Notes: a model not told the origin generated them from the sequence alone. 64,000 bases of DNA from an uncultured Pseudomonadota bacterium (GCA_913055625.1 CAJXJW010000003.1:372001-436000); one strand, 5' to 3'; positions 27,708 to 35,971 are shown, counted from the stretch's first letter. Numbers and translations: made by a program.

Positions 27708-28676
27708 CTAAGCCGCCATCCGACGTGTAGATCTATACGATCTCTTCAAAAGGAGTTGAAGGTCAAATGTATCTGGATCTTCAGGTGAGATCAGCTGCCG
27801 CATCCCGGCCGTTTCCGACCACACCAGTTTGCCGCTCGTTTCAGCATCGAGCTCTGCAAGGTAATCCGCCAAGGATTCTTCATCCAATGCGAAGACGCGG
27901 CCTGGAGAACCGGGTGCATGCATCAGCATATCGAAGGACAAGGTTCGAGTTTCGGAAAAGTTACGTCTCCAATAGTCGGCAACAGCGTACGCCAACATTC
28001 CCGTTGGCAAAGACGGTTTCGCGCCTCTCGCAATTTGGAACATTTCTTTTCGTCCCGTATTTCTTATGAGTGATAGCTCCGTTAGAGGACATTCCAATGT
28101 GTCCTCTTTTGTACCGGCACTATCACGGTCTACATACGTCCTTATAAGACACTCAACGTCTCGCTTCAGGGTCGCTATTGCGACTTTGAGCTCCCGATCT
28201 CTACAAATGCGAAGAAGGTGATCAACTAGGAGAGACCGGTCAAAGCTCGCATGCGGGCAGTGGTTGAATAGCCAAAACCAGGTCGAGGTTCGCTCTGGAG
28301 CGGACGCAAAACGCCAATGCAAGAGCCACAATGTACTCGGGTCTTCCATCCATGGGTCCAACCCGCGATCATTAAATATCAGCTCGGCATCGTCTGTAGT
28401 TTCGTACGGGCCGAGATGCGCTCGCACCTCTCGTATCATGCCCGCCGCTAGCGCCCAATAGCGCATTGACGCCACCATGTTTTTGCCTACACCGAATCGC
28501 GCGATCGCATCCTTACTGGAAAATACCTCTTTTGTATCAATGCCTTGCTCGGCATTCTGCGTCACTGCGTCGTGAACCTTCTTCAGCCACCCGTAGCGCA
28601 ATGGAAACGTTTCGTGGCCAGAAAACTGAGGTTTCATTTCCGTTGGAAAAGCAGAACTATCCATATTGCATCTCAT
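27708..28676 (-). CDS. sspB: SspB-like DUF4007 protein (DNA phosphorothioation)
   Basis: The 322-residue protein shows the DUF4007 pattern: FSGHETFPLRYGWLKK (18-33), then FGVGKNMVASMRYWALA (about 57-73), DPWMEDPSTLWLLHW and a C-terminal helical part. In Ssp systems SspB is described as a DUF4007 protein that nicks DNA during phosphorothioation. Two starts are possible: ATG 28676, or ATG 28664 (MDSSAF) with GATGAG before it. It is the first gene of the long minus-strand run and diverges from the desulfurase gene across a 92-base regulatory gap. Confidence 0.82.
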   Translation of the reverse strand: MRCNMDSSAFPTEMKPQFSGHETFPLRYGWLKKVHDAVTQNAEQGIDTKEVFSSKDAIARFGVGKNMVASMRYWALAAGMIREVRAHLGPYETTDDAELIFNDRGLDPWMEDPSTLWLLHWRFASAPERTSTWFWLFNHCPHASFDRSLLVDHLLRICRDRELKVAIATLKRDVECLIRTYVDRDSAGTKEDTLECPLTELSLIRNTGRKEMFQIARGAKPSLPTGMLAYAVADYWRRNFSETRTLSFDMLMHAPGSPGRVFALDEESLADYLAELDAETSGKLVWSETAGMRQLISPEDPDTFDLQLLLKRSYRSTRRMAA

Positions 28677-28696
28677 CGTTAACTGGCGGCATCTTG

Positions 28697-28735
28697 CAGT
28701 TGAAGCCTAGGCCCCCCTAGGTCTATAGTCAACTG
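28697..28735. promoter_or_regulatory. Nested inverted repeat and promoter between sspB and sspA
   Basis: An outer inverted repeat CAGTTGA (28697-28703) / TCAACTG (28729-28735) encloses two CCTAGG palindromes (28706-28711 and 28716-28721) separated by four C. For the plus strand, TTGAAG (28700-28705) and TATAGT (28724-28729) form a plausible sigma-70 promoter with 18-base spacing, ending about 40 bases before sspA. The palindromes fill the spacer, the usual place for a repressor. Confidence 0.45.
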
Positions 28736-28768
28736 GACGAAATCGCCAGGTGACTATTCGGAGAATAC

Positions 28769-29929
28769 GTGTCAATTCGGCCGATTTATCTCGACAACAA
28801 CGCCACAACACCAACTGACCCTCGTGTCATTAAGGCGATGGATCCATGGTGGTTCGAGAATTGTGGCAACCCTCATTCCGGGGACCATTGGTTCGGGTGG
28901 ACAGCTAATCGAGCCGTAGAGAAAGCTCGCCTTCAAGTAGCCTCACTGATCGGGGCAGACGAAAACGATATTTTGTTTACTTCAGGAGCAACCGAAGCAA
29001 ATAACTTATCGCTGCTCGGCGCTGCCGGGTGTCGAGGCGAAGATAGACGCAAAGTCATCGTAAGCGCGGTCGAGCACAAATGCGTTTTGGAGTCGGCCTC
29101 CGCTCTTGAACGGTTGGGGTTCTCCGTAGACATAACTCCCGTAGACTCCGAAGGCGTGATTGACCTCGACGTGTTTTCGAGGTTGCTCGATGAGCGCACA
29201 TCGATCGTTTCTGTGATGTTGGTCAACAACGAAATCGGAACGATACAGCCGATAGAAGAAGTGTCGAAGCTATGTGCGTCAGTGGGAGCTTGGCTTCATT
29301 GCGATGCGGCCCAAGCACCGGCCGCTGTATCCTTTAGCGTGGATAATCTTGGTATCGACTTGCTCAGTTTATCGGCGCATAAGATATACGGACCCAAGGG
29401 TATCGGTGCCATGTATGCTCGTTCCGACATCCTCACACGACTGCAACCGCAGACATTCGGCGGGGGGCAAGAGAAAAACGTGCGATCTGGAACTATCCCA
29501 ACGCCACTTGTGGTTGGCTTTGGCGAAGCTGCTGAGATTATGGAGAGGGAGTTTTTGAGTGAAAATCGGTCTTTGCGGCAACGTGCGCTGGCCTTGTGGG
29601 ACGGTATTTGCAAACTCGATAGCACCGCTCATCTGAATGGGCCCCTTCATCGCCGGCACCCTGGAAACCTCAATATCCAGTTTCCTGGGCACGATGCATC
29701 GGCACTGATCGGCGCCCTGCAACCAAATGTCGCGGTTTCGACTGGCTCAGCGTGCACAACGGGAACACCAGAGCCATCTCATGTATTACGAGCAATTGGC
29801 TTGTCGATGACAGAAGCTGAGAATTCTGTGCGCTTTGGGGTGGGCCGATTTACGACATTCGAAGATATCGAGCGGGCGCTATCCTACCTTGACTCGGCGC
29901 TTCGAAGTACTGCTCAAGCCGTAGCCTGA
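28769..29929 (+). CDS. sspA: SspA/IscS-like cysteine desulfurase (DNA phosphorothioation)
   Basis: The 386-residue PLP enzyme has all desulfurase landmarks: YLDNNATTPTDPRV at the start, TSGATEANNL, catalytic His in AVEHKC (about 103), PLP-binding Asp in HCDAAQ (about 179), Schiff-base lysine in LSAHKIYGPKGIG (K205) and the sulfur-carrying cysteine in STGSACTTG (C329). It takes sulfur from L-cysteine as a persulfide and passes it to the sspD-like protein. Its location opposite sspBCD and away from any iron-sulfur assembly genes supports a dedicated role in phosphorothioation. The stop is 5 bases from the stop of the convergent methyltransferase gene. Confidence 0.88.
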   Translation: MSIRPIYLDNNATTPTDPRVIKAMDPWWFENCGNPHSGDHWFGWTANRAVEKARLQVASLIGADENDILFTSGATEANNLSLLGAAGCRGEDRRKVIVSAVEHKCVLESASALERLGFSVDITPVDSEGVIDLDVFSRLLDERTSIVSVMLVNNEIGTIQPIEEVSKLCASVGAWLHCDAAQAPAAVSFSVDNLGIDLLSLSAHKIYGPKGIGAMYARSDILTRLQPQTFGGGQEKNVRSGTIPTPLVVGFGEAAEIMEREFLSENRSLRQRALALWDGICKLDSTAHLNGPLHRRHPGNLNIQFPGHDASALIGALQPNVAVSTGSACTTGTPEPSHVLRAIGLSMTEAENSVRFGVGRFTTFEDIERALSYLDSALRSTAQAVA

Positions 29930-29934
29930 CATGG

Positions 29935-32001
29935 TTAGTCTTTTATTTTTTCGACTTTGCGGCATGCGTCGAAGTAGCGCTCCTCTAATTGACTCAATGT
30001 CAAATTTCTAGCCGCCAAGAGCTCATCAAGCTCCGCTAAAGGTGGGCCGAATTCGGTTAGGTCGATACCGGGTAGTGACGCGATCGTTCGATCAAAATCA
30101 ATCTGCGCATCGCGACTTGGGTCTGACTCGAGCAAGTACTGAGACTTAAGATATAGTGGTTGGGGTGGGTGATCCTGATCGTAGAAAAACCAATCGATTT
30201 CCTGATCACGTAGTCGAACCTTTACTCGGGTTTGCAGCAAAGGCATGGGCTTTTGGAAATCGTCATAGGTCATCAACGAAACCTTTCCAGATGTCATGTG
30301 GATCTTGATTAGGTCCACTCCGTCTGCGTCACCAAACAATTGCAGAGCACACCCTACGTAGATTCGAAGTAGCCCTGGCAGCCGCCCTAGCATAGGTGTG
30401 GGGACCACAAAAGAATGGTCTTCCTCCAGGCGACCGCAATTCAGACGCTCACGCGCTTCTAAGCAAACATCAGTAATCTTTTCGGTATCAGCAACTGAAA
30501 AAAGCGCTAGCTTGGCAATATCATACGCGGCGCTTGGCTTGCTGAAGAACGCCTTGATGTCGCGCTGCAAACTCCTAGGCATACGCGAATAGGATCGCCT
30601 CCGCTCAAAGAAACTCAAGGCAAGGAAGACAGTCAGATCCTCGATTCGACCGCTCCTCGCCTCCTCAAACTCTTCCTCGAAGTACAACTCGGAACAAGCG
30701 AGAAATGCCTTACGGTGCGACCCTGCAACACGCCTCAGCTCCTGACTTCTTTCGAACTCATCGTTTGCTGGCATCCGACCTAGATCCAAACAGCAGGCCC
30801 AAAAATCTTGGAATAGCCCCTCGTTGCAATCAATAAGATCCTGCACATCAACATGAGAGGGCTTCCTATCGCGTTGTGTAAGTTGTCGCCACTGCCGTTG
30901 AACTTTTTGCCGTCGCGCTAGGAAACTCTGCTCCTCGAGTTCGTCTTTGAATATGCAGAATATTCCTGGTCCAGCAGCAACAGATCCTTTCCCTAGCGTC
31001 GACTCAACGAACTGTTTCAGTTCGGCTTGTGTATAGTATTTCTGAAATGTATTTCGAGACGTGATCACGCCGTCCCTATATTGTCGAAACTGGCGTGTCT
31101 TCGACGCGCCACCAAGCATTACAGAGACAATAAGAAGTCTATTGGCTAGCGCGAACGCCTCATTTAGGACTTGCCGTCGTTCCTCATAGTCTTCGATCAC
31201 GTTGATTACGAAACCTAGATTCACGAGGTCGGCTGATCGCTTTGCTATGCCAGGGCGATGCACCGGGTCCCAGCCCGCAACGTCAATACCATGTGCCTCT
31301 AACTCTAAAACGTCATGTCCCTGCCCACACCCGTAGTCAAAAACACTATGCTCGCCGTTCAAATACCCAGCCCGACCCAGGAACTGCATTGGAGCAGACA
31401 GCGTATCTCTATGAATAGCGGTTCGATGACGTTCAATAGACTCTACTTTGTCGGAACGATCTGGCCGCGGCTTGCTAGTGAGCTGAACGAGTCGCCCGTT
31501 GCTAATCTCGAATCCTTTCTGTTGTAGCAGCCGGCCCCAATCTTTCTGCAGCCCAATCTTCTGTCCTTTCTCATACAAGCCGGCTTGTTCGGCTTGCTGT
31601 GTGATTCTCCTAAACTCTTTGTGGCGACTATCAGTCTTGGAAAGCAGCAACTCTTTTCGATGCAGAATAGGAGGATTGGAGCTAGCCTGATAATTGACAG
31701 TCCTACTCCTATTGCGAACAAGGTCAATGCTTAGAGCGCGCCTTAGAGTTGGGAAGTCCTCTTCGAAGAAAGACGGATATGACAGCAAGGAGATCTTAAA
31801 ATCTTTTCTGTAGAACTTGACCACATTCCAAGAGTGGTCCGGCGCAAACTCCTCGGCGAGATCATCGATTAGCTCTTGAATTGTCGCACTCGTTTCACCT
31901 AGTGCGCTCTCGTGTATGTAAATGGCGTCTGGTAGCACCTTCCCCAATTTAATGGTGTCTACAGACTGCCGAAAATTATTGAAATCAGTTCTTGCGCTCA
32001 C
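29935..32001 (-). CDS. DNA phosphorothioation-associated putative methyltransferase
   Basis: The 688-residue protein has an N-terminal region of about 190 residues without a known fold. A SAM-binding domain follows with SVFDYGCGQGHDVLELEAHG (219-238), GWDPVHRP and LGFVINVIEDYEERR. The segment TAIHRDTLSAPMQFL just before it is typical of the family tied to DNA sulfur modification (TIGR04096-like). The C-terminal half (about 340-688) is helical and unknown. These genes accompany dnd and ssp loci, but their target is unsettled. The start is GTG 32001. It has its own promoter region and runs toward sspA. Confidence 0.8.
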   Translation of the reverse strand: MSARTDFNNFRQSVDTIKLGKVLPDAIYIHESALGETSATIQELIDDLAEEFAPDHSWNVVKFYRKDFKISLLSYPSFFEEDFPTLRRALSIDLVRNRSRTVNYQASSNPPILHRKELLLSKTDSRHKEFRRITQQAEQAGLYEKGQKIGLQKDWGRLLQQKGFEISNGRLVQLTSKPRPDRSDKVESIERHRTAIHRDTLSAPMQFLGRAGYLNGEHSVFDYGCGQGHDVLELEAHGIDVAGWDPVHRPGIAKRSADLVNLGFVINVIEDYEERRQVLNEAFALANRLLIVSVMLGGASKTRQFRQYRDGVITSRNTFQKYYTQAELKQFVESTLGKGSVAAGPGIFCIFKDELEEQSFLARRQKVQRQWRQLTQRDRKPSHVDVQDLIDCNEGLFQDFWACCLDLGRMPANDEFERSQELRRVAGSHRKAFLACSELYFEEEFEEARSGRIEDLTVFLALSFFERRRSYSRMPRSLQRDIKAFFSKPSAAYDIAKLALFSVADTEKITDVCLEARERLNCGRLEEDHSFVVPTPMLGRLPGLLRIYVGCALQLFGDADGVDLIKIHMTSGKVSLMTYDDFQKPMPLLQTRVKVRLRDQEIDWFFYDQDHPPQPLYLKSQYLLESDPSRDAQIDFDRTIASLPGIDLTEFGPPLAELDELLAARNLTLSQLEERYFDACRKVEKIKD

Positions 32002-32148
32002 GACTTTATTCTAGGCCAATTGCAATGGATTTCGCCCAACGTGGACGCAGAAACCTAATCCGTCCTTTCCTGTCCTGGCAACGCTGGGGTTTAAACCCGT
32101 TATCGCGGACGCTTTCGAATATGCCGAGAATGGCCATGGAGGAGCGTC

Positions 32149-32277
32149 ATGCCAGAAAGAAGAACCTACTCAGCAGAGTTTAAACGTGAGGCGGTTGCCC
32201 TGGCGAATCAACCCATTGCAACCAAAGCCCAGAACGGTCGCGAGCTGGTCGTCAACCCGAACATGGTCACGCGCTGA
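32149..32277 (+). pseudogene. IS3-family transposase OrfA remnant
   Basis: The frame starts PERRTYSAEFKREAVALA, the classical OrfA helix-turn-helix of IS3 elements, and continues GRELVVNPNMVTR followed by TGA. The next codons read RR, so the expected TRWRR was broken by a TGG-to-TGA change. After that the similarity ends and no OrfB is present. It lies 147 bases from the methyltransferase start, at the join between the AT-richer left part and the right part of the island. Confidence 0.7.
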
Positions 32278-32708
32278 CGGCGCTCAGTAATGCGCATCGT
32301 AGGTGCCCCCTGATGCTTTTCTTGGGTGAAAGCATTTCAACAGGGCGCGGTCGCAGAACGTGACGCCGGGCGAGAGTTTTTCGCTCTGTACAGAAGATTG
32401 CTCTACATAACGAATATTGGGGTGACTTACTTGCCATGGGATGGGTGTCGTTGGGCTCCGGTTGATCGACAAATTTAGGAATCTGAAGTTTCTCTGGTGT
32501 AGACAATCAGAGCAGTGATGTGGCGAGCCATTTGCTCAATTTTCCTGGGTCGTCGATGCGATCTTTAGGCAACTTTGTTAGGTTCTGCGTCGCATGGATG
32601 CCGATCAGAGTATGCCGGCCCACATGGTTTGTCATAAGCCACGACGAGACTCTTATTACTGGCTTTTATAACTGGCATTACTGTCACCTTTGTGCCAGTA
32701 TCCACCGA
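32278..32708. other. Gene-free stretch between IS remnant and MerR-like gene
   Basis: No gene is supported here. A minus-strand frame of 62 codons (32284-32472, ending KASGGTYDAHY) has protein-like composition but no recognised family, and could be another insertion remnant. The promoter of the MerR-like gene should lie at the right end. Confidence 0.4.
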
Positions 32709-33272
32709 ATGCGAAGAGACGATCCGATACTTCGATACTCCATAGATGAGATCTGCGAACACGCAGAGAGCGCTCGGGAGGCTCACCCACTATTGCGTCT
32801 GGCTGAACCAGTGGACAAACGGCTGGTTCGCTACTATGTCCAACAAAAATTGCTTCCCGGGGCCACTTCGCGAGGCCCAGGTACGACGTACCCGGAATCA
32901 ATGATCTGGCGCCTACTGTTCATAATGCTGCTCAAGCGCCACGGCCTTAGCCTCCAGCAAATTCGCAAAACTCTGCGCAAAGTCCCTGAAGCGACAATGC
33001 AACGTGTAGTCGAAGGCCAGGAACCGCTGGCGATTCAGTCTGGGCTGTCAGCGGCCGAGATTGACGCGCGTGTCAATGCGGGCGAGCAAGTGGTGTTTCT
33101 CCATCGCGACTCGCCTGAGAACTCACCCGAGTGGCAGGTAATTGCGAACACCGACAGCTTGAAGATCGAGGTTCGCATGAAGCGCCTGTCGCCTCATCAG
33201 CGCAAGCTGGTTCGTCGAGTTGCGTCACTGCTGCGGGACGTCGTCATCTTGGATCCCGCGTCGGGCGCGTAG
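32709..33272 (+). CDS. MerR-like helix-turn-helix regulator
   Basis: The protein of 187 residues opens MRRDDPILRYSIDEIC and contains VDKRLVRYYVQQKLLPG, SRGPGTTYPES and KRHGLSLQQIRKTL, the helix-turn-helix, wing and dimer-helix pattern of MerR proteins. The effector part (about 100-187) has no cysteine cluster and is unlike metal sensors. The frame is open 63 codons further upstream, but those codons show no conserved pattern, so ATG 32709 is preferred. The aspartic protease gene starts one base after its stop, so regulator and protease are almost certainly co-expressed. Confidence 0.75.
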   Translation: MRRDDPILRYSIDEICEHAESAREAHPLLRLAEPVDKRLVRYYVQQKLLPGATSRGPGTTYPESMIWRLLFIMLLKRHGLSLQQIRKTLRKVPEATMQRVVEGQEPLAIQSGLSAAEIDARVNAGEQVVFLHRDSPENSPEWQVIANTDSLKIEVRMKRLSPHQRKLVRRVASLLRDVVILDPASGA

Positions 33273-33273
33273 A

Positions 33274-33993
33274 ATGATGGGCTTCGATAGTAACCACAAG
33301 CGCTTGCCGTTTGTATCGATAGGCGGAATACCCGTACTCGATAGCGGCAACAGTCTATTGGTCCTGGACACCGGATCTCCCGTCAGCTTTGCACGTTCGG
33401 GTGTTGTGAGTATCGACACGGACTGCGTTGACGTGCCTACGAGAACTGAGGTGGTCGATTGCGACGAACTAAGCGAGTTCCTCGGTCTTCGCGTTGATGG
33501 TTTGATTGGTGCGGATCAGTTGAGAGAACACGACCTTCACCTGTGTTTGCAGGAGAAGTGGGCGGTGTTCACGCAGAGTAATCCTGAGACACCGAACAAC
33601 CCTATCCTTGTCGAGACGCCGTCCGGTTTGCCCGTAGTCCGATGCGTCATCTCGAACGCTCAGCGCCGTCTCGTTGTCGATACTGGTGCGAAGGTTAGTT
33701 ATCTGAGATCAGATTTGGCAAACGAATCTTCACCTCTCGGGCCCCTCACGGACTTCTACCCCGGCGTAGGTAGCTTTCGAACGCAGCAAGTCTCGCTAAA
33801 CGCGCAAATTGCTGAAGCCCCAGCATCACCACAAGCTTTTGGTATTGCGCCCTCAGCCGTTGAACGGGTCCTGGGCGCTGCAAATCTTGATGGGATAGTG
33901 GGCATGTCGTGGCTAGGCGATTGGGCAAGTCTTCGACTGTCTTGCCAGAATGGCTGGATGGTGCTTTCTGACAGGAGCGACGACCGCACATGA
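33274..33993 (+). CDS. Two-lobed retropepsin-like aspartic protease
   Basis: The 239-residue protein contains two aspartic-protease half-sites. The first lobe has LLVLDTGSPVSFA (D32-T33-G34) and the later flap-closing motif DGLIGADQL (about 75-83). The second lobe has RLVVDTGAKVSYL (D136-T137-G138) and DGIVGMSWL (about 206-214). Two D-T-G loops in one chain imply an intramolecular pseudo-dimer like pepsin. There is no signal peptide or membrane segment, so it should act in the cytoplasm, unlike most bacterial pepsin homologues. It follows the MerR gene by one base and overlaps the next gene by 4. Cleavage of the regulator or of the neighbouring proteins is a possible role. Confidence 0.75.
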   Translation: MMGFDSNHKRLPFVSIGGIPVLDSGNSLLVLDTGSPVSFARSGVVSIDTDCVDVPTRTEVVDCDELSEFLGLRVDGLIGADQLREHDLHLCLQEKWAVFTQSNPETPNNPILVETPSGLPVVRCVISNAQRRLVVDTGAKVSYLRSDLANESSPLGPLTDFYPGVGSFRTQQVSLNAQIAEAPASPQAFGIAPSAVERVLGAANLDGIVGMSWLGDWASLRLSCQNGWMVLSDRSDDRT

Positions 33994-34277
33994 AACTTGT
34001 GGCAGGACTTTCCTGGTTGCTGGGGCGGCGTCTCTCCGGAATTGCGATTCTGGAAGCTATTGATGCGCCGATTAGCCGCGTGCTTCTTGAGGTAGATGGT
34101 GAGTTCACTTACGAGATCTATTGTCGAGAGCCCATCTCCGGCACAGCGAAACCCGATGAAATCGATCTGGTTGCCGCTGTGGAACGACGTTTGAGTGATC
34201 GAGTTGTTGCCATGCGAACCATTGACCTGAATGCCTTTCCCTTCGGCCCGCAACTACCACTTTTTGGGACCGAGTAG
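33990..34277 (+). CDS. Small protein of unknown function in the MerR/protease cluster
   Basis: This 95-residue soluble protein (MKLVAGLSWLLGRRLSGIAI) has mixed alpha/beta character and ends ...PFGPQLPLFGTE. No known motif is seen. It overlaps the protease stop by 4 bases (ATGA) and is followed after 6 bases by the next gene, which makes it a firm member of the operon. Confidence 0.6.
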   Translation: MKLVAGLSWLLGRRLSGIAILEAIDAPISRVLLEVDGEFTYEIYCREPISGTAKPDEIDLVAAVERRLSDRVVAMRTIDLNAFPFGPQLPLFGTE

Positions 34278-34283
34278 TGCAAG

Positions 34284-34808
34284 ATGTTAGTTATTGAGCG
34301 ACGCAACGCGTTCCTTGCATTGAGCATCCTCGCTGATCGCGAACGTTGGTGCTGGAACCTTGGGTGCACGACATGTGGGCACCATGTTTTTCGGCACGGC
34401 TTGCGCGAGTTGTCCAAAGGACTTCATCCCGACGAGCCGAGTTGGCGGTTGCATGATCGATATCCACAGTCTGCAGAATTTCGTGGCGTGCTCCCGGGAC
34501 TATCGCCCACGGAACAGCACGCGGTGCAAGGCATCGTAGCGGGCGTCAGTCTTTTTGACCTGAACCGGCACTGTCGATTCCCTGACTGGCTTGGCTATAT
34601 CGGGATTGTTTTGGCGTACACAGAAAAGGTCGAGCAAAGTACGCCATTGTTGACGAAGAAGCTGGTTCCTCAGTTCGAAGAATTGTCTGGAAAGGCAACC
34701 GATTCGGACTTTCGACAAATTGAGCGGAACGAAAGCGGTGATTGGCGGTTGAGATGGCAGGACCTAGAGCGGTTCGAAGGACGGATTCGCATGCACACAA
34801 TGGGGTAA
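34284..34808 (+). CDS. Unknown protein with CxxC motif in the MerR/protease cluster
   Basis: The 174-residue protein has a CTTCGHH segment (about 28-34) that could bind zinc, a tryptophan-rich N-terminal half and a mainly helical remainder. No family is recognised. It is the last gene of the four-gene group and is followed by a gap of about 180 bases before the HNH gene. Its role is open: possible target, inhibitor or effector of the aspartic protease. Confidence 0.6.
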   Translation: MLVIERRNAFLALSILADRERWCWNLGCTTCGHHVFRHGLRELSKGLHPDEPSWRLHDRYPQSAEFRGVLPGLSPTEQHAVQGIVAGVSLFDLNRHCRFPDWLGYIGIVLAYTEKVEQSTPLLTKKLVPQFEELSGKATDSDFRQIERNESGDWRLRWQDLERFEGRIRMHTMG

Positions 34809-34992
34809 TTCCAAGTCGCTTGCTAAGCCTACCTTAGAGTATTCGCAGTAATTTGTTCTTGTAGCCTCACTTCGGACGTTTTAGTAGAGGACGGGTGGCG
34901 AAGGTCGCTTTTCATTATTGAGGGCTCTGCAATCCCCGAAATTCCCTGCTGCCTGGTAGACTCCCAAGTCATCTAGGCCACGTCGAAGCACG

Positions 34993-35895
34993 ATGGAAGA
35001 CCAAGCCAGTGCAGCCTGCCGCTCCGCCGCTTTTGACTGGTTACGGGCGCAGACCGAAGCCGGTGTTGATACGCTGCCGCGGAGGCAGCTTGAACAAGGC
35101 TTTCCGTACGGAGGTGATTGGGTTCGGCTGGTAGGCCCGCAAGGCATCTTTAAGCCGGCGCAGATCAAGTATTTCCCTATATCCATCACTACAACCACAG
35201 CAGGCCCGTACGCCGATTCGTTTGATCCCAGTGGCGACTATCTGCTGTACAGCTATCGTGGCACTGACCCGAACTTTCACGAGAATCGCCGGCTACGCGA
35301 TGCGATGAATGAGCGGATCCCGTTGATCTACTTTTACAGCACAGTGCCTGGGCAATACTTGGCGATTTTCCCGGTCTTTATAGTCGGCGACGATCCCGAC
35401 CGACTGACCTTCACTGTCGCCGCTGATGATCCGCTTCAGCTTCGATACGAACGTGACGACACAGACGACAAGATCCGGCGCCAGTATGTAACGCGACAGG
35501 TCCGCCAGCGAATGCACCAGAGGACCTTTCGGGATCGCGTACTTCGTGCCTATCGTGAACAGTGCTCAATCTGTCGATTACGCCACACCGACTTGCTCGA
35601 TGCGGCCCACATTACGCCCGACAGTGACGAAGCAGGTGAGCCGGTCGTCAGCAACGGTCTGTCTCTTTGCAAAATCCACCATGCGGCGTTTGACCGCGAC
35701 TATTTTGGAATACGACCCGACTATAGAATTGTCGTCCGTCCCGAGATCATGCGGGAAGAAGATGGCCCGATGCTCAAGACGGGGCTGCAGCAGATAGACA
35801 ACTCGAGTCTAATTCTCCCTCGTAGCGTTCAGCAGCGGCCAGATCCGGAGCGACTCAAAGTGAGATTTGAATCATTTGCGGAGCTAGCGCTTTAA
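34993..35895 (+). CDS. HNH endonuclease with N-terminal sensor-like domain
   Basis: The 300-residue protein ends in an HNH nuclease domain: CSIC (191-194), DAAHITP (H206), SNGLSLCKIHHAAFD (N221, C226, H229/H230). The N-terminal 170 residues carry a conserved block, RLVGPQGIFKPAQI, then PISITTT and YSYRGTDPNFHENRRLRDAM, seen widely in this HNH family. By analogy with other HNH restriction enzymes it may recognise modified DNA. The presence of a phosphorothioation locus on the same island makes a sulfur-sensing role conceivable but unproven. It has its own upstream gap and stands apart from the MerR cluster. Confidence 0.82.
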   Translation: MEDQASAACRSAAFDWLRAQTEAGVDTLPRRQLEQGFPYGGDWVRLVGPQGIFKPAQIKYFPISITTTTAGPYADSFDPSGDYLLYSYRGTDPNFHENRRLRDAMNERIPLIYFYSTVPGQYLAIFPVFIVGDDPDRLTFTVAADDPLQLRYERDDTDDKIRRQYVTRQVRQRMHQRTFRDRVLRAYREQCSICRLRHTDLLDAAHITPDSDEAGEPVVSNGLSLCKIHHAAFDRDYFGIRPDYRIVVRPEIMREEDGPMLKTGLQQIDNSSLILPRSVQQRPDPERLKVRFESFAELAL

Positions 35896-35971
35896 GGATA
35901 TCTGATATTGCTGGCGGGTTGAGGGTCTACAGTCTGGAAGCACAACTGATTGACGGAAAGAGGGCTAAGAG

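Noticed and set aside
23486..28676. BREX type 4 (PAPS reductase plus large ATPase)
   Set aside because: No PglZ phosphatase or BrxL protease-like gene is present, while a cysteine desulfurase, DUF4007 and a phosphorothioation-linked methyltransferase are, which fits Ssp.
23486..29929. Classical dndABCDE locus
   Set aside because: No DndB (DGQHR), DndD (SMC-like) or DndE homologue is seen. DUF4007 and the 1125-residue ATPase point to the Ssp type.
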